Origin: PALSA-894 sp963734185
Lineage (GTDB): Bacteria > Pseudomonadota > Alphaproteobacteria > Rhizobiales > Xanthobacteraceae
Reading direction: 5' to 3'
DNA: 64,000 bases
Assembly: GCA_963734185.1 (NCBI GenBank)
Contig: CAVTGA010000002.1
Coordinates: 558,001 to 622,000 of the forward strand
A program made the position numbers and the translations under genes. Shown in pieces: positions 8,667-18,115 of this stretch (its first letter is position 1; each line of letters opens with the position of its first letter). The notes below the pieces were generated by a model, which was not told the origin of the DNA, made no database searches, and was given only the letters and a program-made list of their open reading frames with translations.

Positions 8667-9073
8667 GTTTTTCCGTCCACCAAGGCGACGACGTGCGCCC
8701 GGCTGGTCCGGAGCGCGACTCAGACGCGACGCCACATGCGCGAACAGCCAACATGGACAGCGAACCGATCAGTCCCCGGAGCGGAGGACCCACGGACCTG
8801 CGAAAGCGAATTTATCCAGTCGAATCAACAAGATACGAGCCAACACCCGGTCTGTCATGGCGCGATCAATCGCGACGCATGGGCGGGCGGCTCTGCTCGC
8901 GCATCCTCCGGTCGGTTGCAAGCAACCCCTCGATCTCCGAATGAACCGCGGACTTGGTAAACAAATTGCAAACGACAAGGCGAAAGTTTGCGGCGTGATT
9001 CAATCAAAACAGAAATGCGCTGCCAGTATGTTGCGGACGCCGACAAGAAGAAGAACTGCGCTTTGGGGAAGCG
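8667..9073. other. 407-base gap between divergent genes, no gene seen
   Basis: Separates the outer-membrane protein gene from the MFS gene. Short reading frames in it lack plausible starts. A 14-base near-perfect palindrome, CGCGAT-CA-ATCGCG (8861-8874), could be an operator; the last ~130 bases are A-rich compared with the surroundings and probably hold the MFS promoter. No repeat of the three families is present. Confidence 0.4.
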
Positions 9074-10351
9074 ATGACCGCCGCCAATCATAAGCGAATT
9101 GAAGTCGCCGCCTCCCCGCCGTGCGCCGAGTTTCGGCCGCGTTTCAGGACGAAGCCCGCGCCGGATGCCCGGCAGCCGTCGGCGAGCGACGATGGCCGCG
9201 GCCGGCGCGCGTCCATCATGGTGTTCATCTCGACTGCGGTGCTCGTCGCTTTCGCCACAAATCTGTCGATGCACCTGCTCAATCTTCGCATGCACGGCCT
9301 CGGAATATCCGAGTTCTACATCGGATTGAGCGTGGCGGCACAAGCGCTCGGTATCGTCCTGATCGCGCCGCTGGCAAAGCATGTCATCTCGGCGCTCGGC
9401 ATTCGGCCAACTTTCGTCCTCGGCGCATTCGTCACCAGCACCGCCCTCGTCATCTTCCACTTCTTGTCCGAGCCTTTCGTATTGGTCGTGCTGCGAATGC
9501 TGTTCGCGATCGGTCTGGCACTGCTGTTCGTCGTCAGCGAGTCGCTTGTGATCACCCGCACCGATGCCGACAACCGCGGACGGGTGATCGGTTGGTATGC
9601 GACCGGTCTGGCGGTCGGCACCACCGGCGGTCCGGCGTTCATTGCCGTCACCGGCGTCGAGGGGCTGACACCCTTGCTGTGGGGGGCGGGCTTTTTCTGG
9701 CTGTCGACCGTCCCGGTGCTCGTTTACGTCATGAAGGGTCAGGAGCTGGCGCCGGTCGTCCGAAATTCGACCTTCGCGGCGATACGTCTGATGCCGATCG
9801 CCTTTCTCACGGCTTTTGTGTTCGGGATCGTCGATAACGGCGGGCTCTCGATGCTGTCGGTCTACAGCAAGCTGAATGGTTACGACTACAGCCAGGCGGC
9901 GCTGCTGGTCGCAATCGCCACAATGGGCGCGATCGCGCTGCAGATTCCGCTGGGCTACGCCGCCAGCAATTCCGAACCTCGCGTGGTTCTTCTGCTTTGC
10001 GGCGTCGGCTCCATCCTCTTGCTTTCCCTCCTGCCCAAGGCCATCGGCGTTCATGCCTTTGCGCTCGGCATTGCCTTCCTGCTCGGCGGACTCTTGGAGG
10101 GCTTCTATACCATCGGACTGATTTGCATCGCAAAGAACTGCAGGACCGTCGGCATCTCATCGGCCAACGGCTGCTTCATCTCGTTCTGCGGATTTGGCGA
10201 ATTCGTCGGACCGCTGACCACCGGGACCGGCATTCAGTATCTCGGACCGCACGGTTTCGTGGTCGTCCTCACCACGCTGCTCGCCTGCTATGTCGTGATG
10301 ATCATGTGCGTGAGGCAGAACGATCAGCCTCGCCTTCGATGGGCGCATTGA
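9074..10351 (+). CDS. MFS transporter (YcaD-like)
   Basis: A 425-residue polytopic inner-membrane protein of the major facilitator superfamily. After a ~48-residue basic, Pro-rich cytoplasmic tail there are about twelve hydrophobic helices; between helices 2 and 3 lies a short basic loop, and TDADNRGRVIGWYATG resembles the second-loop/helix-5 region of MFS exporters. GGGGAA sits just upstream of the ATG. The long central cytoplasmic loop is short for a sugar transporter, fitting a small-molecule exporter. It is monocistronic and convergent with the PilZ gene. Substrate cannot be inferred. Confidence 0.82.
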   Translation: MTAANHKRIEVAASPPCAEFRPRFRTKPAPDARQPSASDDGRGRRASIMVFISTAVLVAFATNLSMHLLNLRMHGLGISEFYIGLSVAAQALGIVLIAPLAKHVISALGIRPTFVLGAFVTSTALVIFHFLSEPFVLVVLRMLFAIGLALLFVVSESLVITRTDADNRGRVIGWYATGLAVGTTGGPAFIAVTGVEGLTPLLWGAGFFWLSTVPVLVYVMKGQELAPVVRNSTFAAIRLMPIAFLTAFVFGIVDNGGLSMLSVYSKLNGYDYSQAALLVAIATMGAIALQIPLGYAASNSEPRVVLLLCGVGSILLLSLLPKAIGVHAFALGIAFLLGGLLEGFYTIGLICIAKNCRTVGISSANGCFISFCGFGEFVGPLTTGTGIQYLGPHGFVVVLTTLLACYVVMIMCVRQNDQPRLRWAH

Positions 10352-10373
10352 GGCGGTCTTTCCGCCGCGCCGC

Positions 10374-10685
10374 TCAGACGAATTCGGCCCCGATTTCATC
10401 GTCGAGGCGCCAGACCACGCGGCACCGGTAATTTGCGTCGCTGCCGTCCTTGATGACGAGGACAAACTCTTCCGGCACCTCCGTCGCGACCTGCAGCCGC
10501 GCGCCCCCGTCGGATATATCCGCAATCAGACAATCCTGCGATCCAACGCTCGCGTCGCAAACGATGCTGCCGGGACAATTAACAACCCGGCGCGGCGAGG
10601 CTCGTCGGTCCTGGAACATCCGCAGGCTCAATTCGCGAGGAAATAGGTCGCCAGGATTATTGGCACCCAAACGTTGAGAACTCAT
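10374..10685 (-). CDS. PilZ domain protein (c-di-GMP effector)
   Basis: A 103-residue stand-alone PilZ domain. Both c-di-GMP-binding motifs are visible: the Arg cluster RRASPRR (27-33) and DISDGG (56-61), matching D/NxSxxG. It should bind cyclic di-GMP and control a partner by contact. The nearest candidates are the polysaccharide genes on the same strand just upstream (flippase, 148 bases away), and a GGDEF-EAL protein that could make or break the messenger lies near 34 kb. No membrane or export signal. The 148-base gap to the flippase shows no clear terminator. Confidence 0.85.
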   Translation of the reverse strand: MSSQRLGANNPGDLFPRELSLRMFQDRRASPRRVVNCPGSIVCDASVGSQDCLIADISDGGARLQVATEVPEEFVLVIKDGSDANYRCRVVWRLDDEIGAEFV

Positions 10686-10833
10686 TAGAAAGAAGATCGC
10701 TTTTGTCAGGCCGGGCGAGGCGTCCCCCTATGGCCGCCGTTGCCATGGCTAACCGCCTGACCCACTGGCCTTTTCCGGCGGCGGGGGTTTGCTTTTGAGG
10801 CGCAGCAGGCAGAAGCGGCGCGCGGCAAGCTGG

Positions 10834-12246
10834 TCAAGCACGCTTCGGATTCATGCCCCGGTTGCTTGGCGCGGCGTTCTGCCAAATGAAGGCATGAATG
10901 CCGAGCCTCCGCCGTATGAGGAAAAACAGCATCAGCGACTCGGACACGAGCGCCCCGGTCGTCGCCGTTGCGGCCCCCAGCGCCCCGAAACGCGGAATGA
11001 GTGCGATGCAGAGGATCAGGTTGAGGGCGAAAGCGGCGGCATAGACCGCGGCGCAAAGCTTTTGCTCTCCAAGCATGCTCAGCAACCGTTCAGCCGGGCC
11101 GACCGACGCGCGCGCAAGCAGCCCAGCCGCCAGAACGAACATCAGCGGATAGCCCTCGATGAATCCCGGGCCGAACAGCGACAAGAACGGCCGCCCGAGC
11201 GCAAGGACCAGGATCATCGCGGCGAGCGAGGGCCAGAAAGTCCAGCGAATGGAGGCAGCGACGAACTCCGCCAGCCGAGCTTTGTCTCCGCACCCGTGAT
11301 ACTCGGAAAAGCGGTGCCCCACCGCGGCGCCGACCGAGAAATACACGAACGCGACCAGCGCCAAGGTCTTGGACGCGGCGTAATACACCGCGACTTGCTC
11401 CGAGGAGCCGAACTGCTGCAACACCAGGATGTCGGTGTAGGTGAGCAGCGTGTAGAAGCCCCACACCATCATGATCGGAAGCGAAGTCGTCAGCCACATT
11501 CTCGCTTCGTGCGATTTCGCCCCCGCGGGAATGACGCGGGCCAGGCGACGGCGCAGGATCATGGCTTGCACGATGGTCGCCAACCACGTTGCGCCGACCG
11601 CCGCCGTCATGGCGGTGGTCGCGTCGGCGGGCGCCCCGAAGCGGTGCGCCACCACCATGAACAGGACGACGACGAGCGGCCGCAGGATATAGCCCGGCAG
11701 CAGCGCAAGACCGACCCAGTTGTAGGAGCGCGCGATCCCGTCGAGCATCAGCGACACCGCATAGGCCGGCAACGCCATGCATGCCAGATAAAGCGGTAGA
11801 ACTTCGTTTCGAGGAAGCGACGGTTCCAGGAACGTGATGGCAAGGGCAGCTATCGTTCCGGCACCTGCCGCGCTCAGCAAGACCAGCCAACGACTAGCCG
11901 AAATAAACCCGCGCAGCAGGTCGAATGCCTTCTGCTGCGTGTATTGCGGCACGAACCGTTGCGCCGCGGGCGCGAGGCCGAGAGGGATGAGTTCGCCGAC
12001 CAGAAGCACCCAGGTCCACACGTACACGTAGGTGCCGAACTCGGAACTGCCCATCCAACGGGCAAAGACGACTTGCGAAAGATAAATGCAGCCGGCGCTG
12101 GCAACCCGGATCAGGAACGCGGCTCCTGCCATGCGCTGTGCCAGCAGCGCATGGCTCTGCGACGTCGTCCAGGTTCGCGCCCGCGCGAACGACGTGGCCG
12201 CACCGAGCCGCGACAGAGCCGGTTGAAGCAGGCGGAGCGCATTCAC
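10834..12246 (-). CDS. Wzx/MATE-like polysaccharide flippase
   Basis: A 470-residue inner-membrane protein with about twelve to fourteen hydrophobic segments, opening with a helix containing FARWMGSSEFGTYVYVWTW, the pattern of oligosaccharide flippases and polysaccharide exporters of the MVF/MATE clan (GSxxFGxY after the first helix). It would move a lipid-linked glycan or similar amphiphile from the cytoplasmic to the periplasmic leaflet. Its start overlaps the end of the FAD oxidoreductase gene by four bases, so the two form one operon. No polymerase or glycosyltransferase is nearby. Confidence 0.82.
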   Translation of the reverse strand: MNALRLLQPALSRLGAATSFARARTWTTSQSHALLAQRMAGAAFLIRVASAGCIYLSQVVFARWMGSSEFGTYVYVWTWVLLVGELIPLGLAPAAQRFVPQYTQQKAFDLLRGFISASRWLVLLSAAGAGTIAALAITFLEPSLPRNEVLPLYLACMALPAYAVSLMLDGIARSYNWVGLALLPGYILRPLVVVLFMVVAHRFGAPADATTAMTAAVGATWLATIVQAMILRRRLARVIPAGAKSHEARMWLTTSLPIMMVWGFYTLLTYTDILVLQQFGSSEQVAVYYAASKTLALVAFVYFSVGAAVGHRFSEYHGCGDKARLAEFVAASIRWTFWPSLAAMILVLALGRPFLSLFGPGFIEGYPLMFVLAAGLLARASVGPAERLLSMLGEQKLCAAVYAAAFALNLILCIALIPRFGALGAATATTGALVSESLMLFFLIRRRLGIHAFIWQNAAPSNRGMNPKRA

Positions 12247-13451
12247 GCCGGGCGCCTCCGGCCCGCGTGCGCTGCAGCCGTCGCCTTCGAAAGGGTGGGC
12301 GAATTATCCGTCAACGTCTTGCGCGCCTGGCGTAGCGCGCCCACCGCGCTTCGAGCGACAAACCGCGCCCAGCGGCGCGCCGCCCACTGCAAGCGGTCGT
12401 CGATCGAGAGCGAGCGAAGATGGTAGGCCTTGCTCAGCGAGTGCGCGTCGTAAGCTTGCTTGACCGGATCGGCGTAGAACTGCGCGATCTTGTCCTCGCC
12501 CATGCCCGCGGTGGCAAGCCAGCGCGGAACATGGACATTGCAGAGGCGCTCGACGTCGGTGAACACCTTGCCGACGCCGGTACCTGCAGCCGGACACGAC
12601 GTGCCGAATGCATCGCCGACGAGAACCACGCCGGATTGCCGATATCCCCTGCTGACGTAGAGATCGGCGGGCCGGATCTTGATCGATCCCGCCACCTCGA
12701 ACGGACCGGTCAACCGGCTCAGGCGAGGCATGACGGAGATCATGGAATCCAGCGGTGCGCGACGAAACGACTGCAGCCACGGATCATCGAAAGCGCGATA
12801 GACCATCAGGTTTGCCCGCATGGCGTCACCGACGGGAAACAGGCTGAGGTAGGCGATCCGATCGCTGCAGCGCTCCGGGTAGTAGGTCAGCGATGAGAAA
12901 TCGAAATCGGCCCGGTCGCGCGGCCTGACGTCGAATCCGAGCGTCACCGAGTGGCATTCGCTGAGAACGACGCGCTCGATGCCGAGCGCATGGCGCAGAC
13001 CGATGTTGAGGCCGTTGGCCACGATCACCAGGCGAGCGTCGACCTCTTCGCCATTGGACAGCGTCACGGTCTGCAGGTCTGCAGTTGTGGCGATACTCGT
13101 GACTTTGGCGTGAACCGATGCCACGGCTTGCGGAATCTCGCCGCGAACAGTGTTGACCAGATTGTCGTACAGGATGCCGTGCTGATCGCCGGCGCGCTTG
13201 TCAACGAGATGCCCGAACCGGGCAACCCACGACTGGTTATCGGGCGTGGCCGCGGCGAGCACGGCATCGGCGAGCCCGGTCTTGCGCAGGATGGCGACCT
13301 GGGATCCATCGAGTTTCTCGCAACGGAGTTCGGACGGGTAGGTTTCGTGAGGGTCGACCAGGATGACGTCGTACCCCGCCCGTCCAAGCATGGCCGCGGC
13401 CAGGGACCCCGCAAGGCCTCCGCCGGCAATCAGAATGTCGCTCCGCCGCAT
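12243..13451 (-). CDS. FAD-dependent oxidoreductase (UbiH/PHBH-type monooxygenase fold)
   Basis: A 402-residue flavoprotein. The N-terminal dinucleotide motif GGGLAGSLAAAML (about 10-22) and the second FAD motif VVLVGDAFGTSCPAAGTG place it in the p-hydroxybenzoate-hydroxylase / UbiH / geranylgeranyl-reductase superfamily. AAGGAG precedes ATG 13451, so 120 further in-frame residues upstream are not used. The C-terminal ~80 residues are basic and helical. Sharing an operon with a flippase, and facing a CelD-like acetyltransferase, suggests it modifies a lipid carrier or surface glycolipid; this is inference. Whether it acts as hydroxylase, reductase or halogenase cannot be decided. Confidence 0.8.
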   Translation of the reverse strand: MRRSDILIAGGGLAGSLAAAMLGRAGYDVILVDPHETYPSELRCEKLDGSQVAILRKTGLADAVLAAATPDNQSWVARFGHLVDKRAGDQHGILYDNLVNTVRGEIPQAVASVHAKVTSIATTADLQTVTLSNGEEVDARLVIVANGLNIGLRHALGIERVVLSECHSVTLGFDVRPRDRADFDFSSLTYYPERCSDRIAYLSLFPVGDAMRANLMVYRAFDDPWLQSFRRAPLDSMISVMPRLSRLTGPFEVAGSIKIRPADLYVSRGYRQSGVVLVGDAFGTSCPAAGTGVGKVFTDVERLCNVHVPRWLATAGMGEDKIAQFYADPVKQAYDAHSLSKAYHLRSLSIDDRLQWAARRWARFVARSAVGALRQARKTLTDNSPTLSKATAAAHAGRRRPA

Positions 13452-13638
13452 CGGGCGTCTCCTTTTGGCACGCCGGCACCTTCGATGACGGAGTGAACGG
13501 AATGTTGAGGAATGGGACTGCAATCTCCGGACCACTTCCCGAAGGCCCCTTCCTGGATTGCCGGTTCGCGGCGCCGTGCCGAAACGAGACATTCGCGGGT
13601 GGCCTCGCGCTTGCTCATGTCGGAGCACGGAGATGTAC

Positions 13639-14826
13639 ATGCCCCGGATTGCATTAACGATTGTCTCAAGCGCCCTGGAAATTGACGCGGAATGGGAAGA
13701 CCTCACCAAGCGTGCCCCCGCCAATGTTTTCATGCACCCCGCTGCCCTCAATGCCGCCGGCACCATGAAGGGGGCGAACATCCACACCCTCCTTGCCTGG
13801 GATGAGACCGTCACGCCGAGAAAGCTGGTCGGCCTTTGGTCATTACGAGCGAGAAGGGTGGCGCCGCTTTTCCCGGCCTTCCTGACCGCACCGCCGTATG
13901 ATTACGCCTTCGTCTCCAGCCCCGTTGTGGATCCGTCGTTTTCGTCCGAGGTGATCCGGGCTTTCTTCGATGCCATCAGGAACGATCCGCTGCTGCCGAA
14001 CGTCATTCGGCTCAAATACCTTGATGGGGATCTTGAAACCTATGACCAAATCCGTGACGCGATAACAAGCCGGGGCGGTCCCGTCCTCACGCTGTCTCAG
14101 CGCGCGCGACCGTTCGTGACCCGGGGGGCCGGAGTGAAACTTTCCGGGTCGACCCGCAAGAAGCTGCGGCAGGATTGGAGCAAGCTGGCCAAGTTGGGCA
14201 CGGTGGATATCGTCAACGAACGCGGCGCGGCGGCGGTCCGGGATGCTTTCGAGGTGTTCCTCGCTCTTGAGGCCGGCAGCTGGAAGGGCGCCCACGGGAC
14301 GGCCCTGCTCTGCGATGAACGGCATGCGGCCTTCGCCAGGCGCCTGATCGACGGACTCGCGGCCGCAGGGAACGCATCGGTCGCAGTGTTGCGCATCGAC
14401 GAAGTGCCGATCGCGGCGCAGGTACTGCTTTATTGCGGCGCCATGGCCTACACGTGGAAAACGGCATTCAGCACGGATTACGCACACTGCTCGCCCGGAG
14501 CGCTGCTGGTCGACAAGGTGACGGAGCAATTGTTCGCGTCCGGCGAAGTCGGCGCGATCGAATCCTGCTCCCCCGAGGGCGGGTTCATGGCCCAGCTGTG
14601 GGCCGGGCGCCGCGCGACCGTGGACATGGTCTTGGATGTCGGATCGAGAAAGTCGATCAGCTTCCGGGTGGTTGTGCTGGCGGCACGCGGATATGCCTGG
14701 GCACGAACGTTGCGCAACAGGCTTCGTGCAATGGCATGGTTTCCCGAGTGGGCGCCAAGACGGTCCGGCTCCCGCGCCGCGTCGCTGCCTTCCGGCTCCG
14801 AGACATCGAAACAACCCGTCGCTTAG
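13639..14826 (+). CDS. CelD/BcsL-like GNAT acetyltransferase
   Basis: A 395-residue protein resembling GNAT acetyltransferases of the CelD / FemAB-like type found in exopolysaccharide clusters. The central part (about residues 160-330) holds the typical LSGSTRKKLRQDWSKLAK stretch, then VFLALEAGSWKG and SVAVLRIDEVPIAAQVLLYCG, followed by TWKTAFSTDYAHCSPGALLVDK. Start 13639 is chosen because GGAG lies six bases upstream; a neighbouring in-frame ATG at 13633 is too close to it. Divergent from the FAD oxidoreductase with a 187-base shared promoter region. The acceptor, probably a sugar or sugar nucleotide, is unknown. Confidence 0.75.
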   Translation: MPRIALTIVSSALEIDAEWEDLTKRAPANVFMHPAALNAAGTMKGANIHTLLAWDETVTPRKLVGLWSLRARRVAPLFPAFLTAPPYDYAFVSSPVVDPSFSSEVIRAFFDAIRNDPLLPNVIRLKYLDGDLETYDQIRDAITSRGGPVLTLSQRARPFVTRGAGVKLSGSTRKKLRQDWSKLAKLGTVDIVNERGAAAVRDAFEVFLALEAGSWKGAHGTALLCDERHAAFARRLIDGLAAAGNASVAVLRIDEVPIAAQVLLYCGAMAYTWKTAFSTDYAHCSPGALLVDKVTEQLFASGEVGAIESCSPEGGFMAQLWAGRRATVDMVLDVGSRKSISFRVVVLAARGYAWARTLRNRLRAMAWFPEWAPRRSGSRAASLPSGSETSKQPVA

Positions 14827-14942
14827 ACTGAGAGGGATGTCGGGTCGGATCGGCTGGGTGCACGGTGGACAAACCGGCGCCGAGGCGTGCAGTCTTGCGG
14901 CAACGGCCGGACCGAAGCCGGCCCCGCAGGGAGGACTTACGC

Positions 14943-15914
14943 ATGACCGGATACATCACCCGCCGCGAGGCGCTGGCGTTCGGCGCCGGCTTGGGCGCGC
15001 TCAGCCTCGCAAGCCTGCCGGCATTGGCGCAGCAACGATTCTTCCGCATCGGGACCGGCGGCACCGGCGGCACCTACTATCCGGTCGGCGGCATGATCGC
15101 CAATGCGATCTCGACCGACCGGATCAACGTCAGCGCGGTCGCCACCAACGGCTCGGTCGCCAACGTCAACGGCATCGTCGGCGGCTCGATGGAGTCCGGC
15201 TTCAGCCAGGCCGACATCAACGCCTGGGCCTATACCGGCACCGGCATCTACGAGGGCAAGCCCAAGATCGAAGAGCTGCGCGTCATCGCGAACCTCTTCC
15301 CCGAGAGCGTGCACGTCGTCGTCAAGAAGGGCGCCGGGATCAAGTCGCTCGCCGACCTCAAGGGCAAGCGCGTCTCGATCGATGAGCCGGGCTCCGGCAC
15401 GCTCGTGAATGCGCGCGCGCTGCTCGCGGCCTACGGCGTGAGCGAGCGGGACATCAGGCCCGAGTATTTGAAACAGGTCCAATCCGCGGAGAAGTTCAAG
15501 GACGGCTCGCTCGACGCGTACTTCCAGACCACAGGATATCCTCAAGGAACGCTGTCCGAACTCGCCGCCACCAACGGCTTCGAGCTTCTGTCGATCGATG
15601 GCGCCGCGCGCGACAAGATCATGGCGCAGTACAAATTCTTCGCCAAAGACATGATCCCGGACGGCACCTACAAGGACGTCAAGGGCGTGCAGACCATCGC
15701 GGTCGGCGCACAGTGGACGACCACCTCCAAGCAGCCGGATGATCTCGTCTACGAGATCACCAAGGCGCTGTGGAGCGACAAGACGCGTGCCGCGCTCAAC
15801 TCCGGCCACGCCAAGGGCAAAGCGATCCAGAAAGCGACGGCGCTCGAGGGCGTCGGCATCCCGCTGCATGCTGGCGCCGAGAAATTCTACAAGGAGATCG
15901 GCCTGATCAAGTAA
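14943..15914 (+). CDS. TAXI-family TRAP transporter solute receptor
   Basis: Periplasmic binding protein of the TAXI branch of TRAP transporters, 323 residues. The N-terminus has RRE followed by a hydrophobic run ending ALAQQ (possibly Tat-type), then RIGTGGTGGTYYPVGG, the hallmark start of mature TAXI receptors. Later landmarks are GSVANVNGIVGG and VVVKKGAGIKSLADLKGKRV. GGAGG precedes ATG 14943. It lies 29 bases upstream of a fused TRAP permease, forming a complete two-gene transporter. TAXI systems are mostly linked to dicarboxylates or glutamate-like acids; the substrate here is not known. Confidence 0.92.
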   Translation: MTGYITRREALAFGAGLGALSLASLPALAQQRFFRIGTGGTGGTYYPVGGMIANAISTDRINVSAVATNGSVANVNGIVGGSMESGFSQADINAWAYTGTGIYEGKPKIEELRVIANLFPESVHVVVKKGAGIKSLADLKGKRVSIDEPGSGTLVNARALLAAYGVSERDIRPEYLKQVQSAEKFKDGSLDAYFQTTGYPQGTLSELAATNGFELLSIDGAARDKIMAQYKFFAKDMIPDGTYKDVKGVQTIAVGAQWTTTSKQPDDLVYEITKALWSDKTRAALNSGHAKGKAIQKATALEGVGIPLHAGAEKFYKEIGLIK

Positions 15915-15943
15915 CCGCGGCCACGCTTCGGGGGCAGCGCCGC

Positions 15944-18115
15944 ATGGCCACGGCAGAACTCGACGACGCCAAAATCCAGAAGCTCGAGGCCGAGCTCGAT
16001 CCGGAAATGCGCTTTCGGCCGCTGCTGCCCGCGGCCGGATGGATCGTCGCTGTCGCGCTGTTCGGTCTCTCGTGCTTCCACTACTACACCGCCGGCTTCG
16101 GCCTGCTGCAGGAGACCCTGCATCGCGGCATTCACATCGCGTGCGTGCTCGGCCTGATCTTTCTGGTCTTCTCCTGGAACCAGAAGGGTAACGCCGCCCT
16201 GCCCAAAGCCGGCCTTCTGTCGCCGCTCGGCATCGGGATCGTCGATTGGCTCTGCGCCATCGCGGCGGTCGTCACCAGCCTCTACGTGCCTTACGTCTTC
16301 CACGATCTCCAGTTCCGCGTCGGCAATCCCGACCCGATCGACTGGATCATGGGCACCGTCATGATCGTGGTGCTGTTGGAAGCGACGCGCCGCAGCGTCG
16401 GTTGGCCACTGCCGATCATCGCGATCGTGCTGATTGTCTACGCGCTTTGGGGACGCTCGTTGCCAGGCATTCTCGCGCATCCGGGCAATACGTGGAAAAG
16501 CGTCGTCAACCACCTCTATCTCACCAGCCAGGGCATTTTCGGCATCGCGCTCGGCGTCGTCGCGACCTACGTTTTCCACTATGTGCTGTTCGGCGTTCTG
16601 GCGACGCGCGTCGGGCTCGGGCGCTTCTTCATCGATCTCGCCACCGCGCTGACCGGCCGTTTTTCCGGCGGTCCCGCCAAGGTCTCGATCTTCGGATCGG
16701 GCCTGTTCGGCATGATCTCGGGTTCCTCCATCGCCAACACCGTCACGGTCGGCTCGCTCACCATTCCGGCGATGATCCGCGTCGGCTATGCGCGCCACTT
16801 CGCCGGCGCGGTCGAGGCGGCCGCCGCGACCGGCGGGCAGATCACGCCACCGATCATGGGTGCGGCGGCGTTCCTGATGGTCGAGTATCTCGCCGTCCCC
16901 TACCAGACGATCATCGTGGCGGCGATCGTGCCGGCGTTCATGCATTTCTTCGGCGTGTTCTGCCAGATCCACTTCGAGGCCAAGAAGTACGGCCTGCGCG
17001 GCTTGCCGCGATCCGAGCTTCCCGTCGCGCGCGAGGTCATCCTGCGCGACTGGCCGACCGCGATGCCGCTCGTGGTGCTGCTGTTCGTCCTGTTCTCCGA
17101 CTTCACGCCGTACCTCGCTGCGTTCTGGGGCATCACGGGCTGCATCGTCCTCGGCCTTACCAATCGCAACCGCGTCGTCGCAATCGCCTTCGTAGCGGCC
17201 ATCGCGCTCTGCATCCGGCTTCAGATCCTGACCGAGTGGGAGGGCCTCATTCCGATCTTCGGCGCGTCGATTGCCGTGTCGACCTGGTGCGTGCTGAAAG
17301 ACGAGGGCGGCAAGGCGCGCTTCGTCGACATCCTCGATGCCTTCGTGGTCGGCGCCAAATACGCGATCAGCGTCGGCGCGGCAGCCGCCACGGTCGGTAT
17401 CATCATCGGCATCGTCACCTTGACCGGTGTCGGCTTCAAGCTCTCCACCATCATCACCGGCTACGCGGCGGATATTTCGGCGCTGCTCGGCGCGATCGTG
17501 CCGGAGAGCTGGTTCGACGCCAAGGCGATGACCCTGTTCTTCACGCTGGTGATGACGGCAGTCGTCTGCATTGCGCTCGGCTGCGGTATTCCGACCACCG
17601 CGAACTATCTCATCATGGTGACGATCGCGGCGCCTGCGTTGGCGGTCCTCGGCGTGCCGCAACTGGTCTCGCATTTCTTCGTCTTCTACTACGGGGTGCT
17701 GGCCGACATCACGCCGCCGGTTGCGCTCGCCGCTTATGCCGGCGCCAGCATGGCCGGCGCCGACCCATTCAAGACCGGCAACACGGCGTTTCGGCTTGGC
17801 CTCGCCAAGGCGCTGGTGCCGTTCGTGTTCGTCTATTCGCCGTCGATGCTGCTGGTGACCAAGGGATTCACCTGGGCTGAATTCTGGGAAACGACAATCG
17901 GCTGCGCCATCGGCGTCGTGATGCTGGCGATCGCGCTCACCGGCTATGGCCTCGCGCGCATGCCACTCTGGGAGCGGATTTGGCTCGGCGCCGCCTCGAT
18001 CCTGGTCATATCGCCGAACCGCACCGCGACTCTCATCGGCCTTGCCATGGCGGTGCCGGTTCTCGTACGCCAGCTCATGTCCTGGCGCGCCGCGCAATCG
18101 CCGCAACGCGCATGA
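15944..18115 (+). CDS. TRAP transporter fused permease (DctQM-type, 4TM/12TM)
   Basis: A 723-residue polytopic membrane protein in which the small (DctQ) and large (DctM) TRAP subunits are one chain, as is usual with TAXI receptors. About four helices in the first 190 residues correspond to the small subunit. The large-subunit part shows FGSGLFGMISGSSIANTVTVG and TGGQITPPIMGAAAFLM, and a second cluster GCGIPTTANYLIMV and DITPPVALAAYAGA, conserved in TRAP permeases. It drives Na+- or H+-coupled uptake of the ligand delivered by the preceding receptor. A shorter upstream frame was discarded because it overlaps that receptor gene. Confidence 0.92.
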   Translation: MATAELDDAKIQKLEAELDPEMRFRPLLPAAGWIVAVALFGLSCFHYYTAGFGLLQETLHRGIHIACVLGLIFLVFSWNQKGNAALPKAGLLSPLGIGIVDWLCAIAAVVTSLYVPYVFHDLQFRVGNPDPIDWIMGTVMIVVLLEATRRSVGWPLPIIAIVLIVYALWGRSLPGILAHPGNTWKSVVNHLYLTSQGIFGIALGVVATYVFHYVLFGVLATRVGLGRFFIDLATALTGRFSGGPAKVSIFGSGLFGMISGSSIANTVTVGSLTIPAMIRVGYARHFAGAVEAAAATGGQITPPIMGAAAFLMVEYLAVPYQTIIVAAIVPAFMHFFGVFCQIHFEAKKYGLRGLPRSELPVAREVILRDWPTAMPLVVLLFVLFSDFTPYLAAFWGITGCIVLGLTNRNRVVAIAFVAAIALCIRLQILTEWEGLIPIFGASIAVSTWCVLKDEGGKARFVDILDAFVVGAKYAISVGAAAATVGIIIGIVTLTGVGFKLSTIITGYAADISALLGAIVPESWFDAKAMTLFFTLVMTAVVCIALGCGIPTTANYLIMVTIAAPALAVLGVPQLVSHFFVFYYGVLADITPPVALAAYAGASMAGADPFKTGNTAFRLGLAKALVPFVFVYSPSMLLVTKGFTWAEFWETTIGCAIGVVMLAIALTGYGLARMPLWERIWLGAASILVISPNRTATLIGLAMAVPVLVRQLMSWRAAQSPQRA

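Noticed and set aside
9807..10160. 117-codon minus-strand frame inside the MFS gene
   Set aside because: Antisense shadow in a GC-rich gene, Arg/Ser/Cys-rich with no start site.
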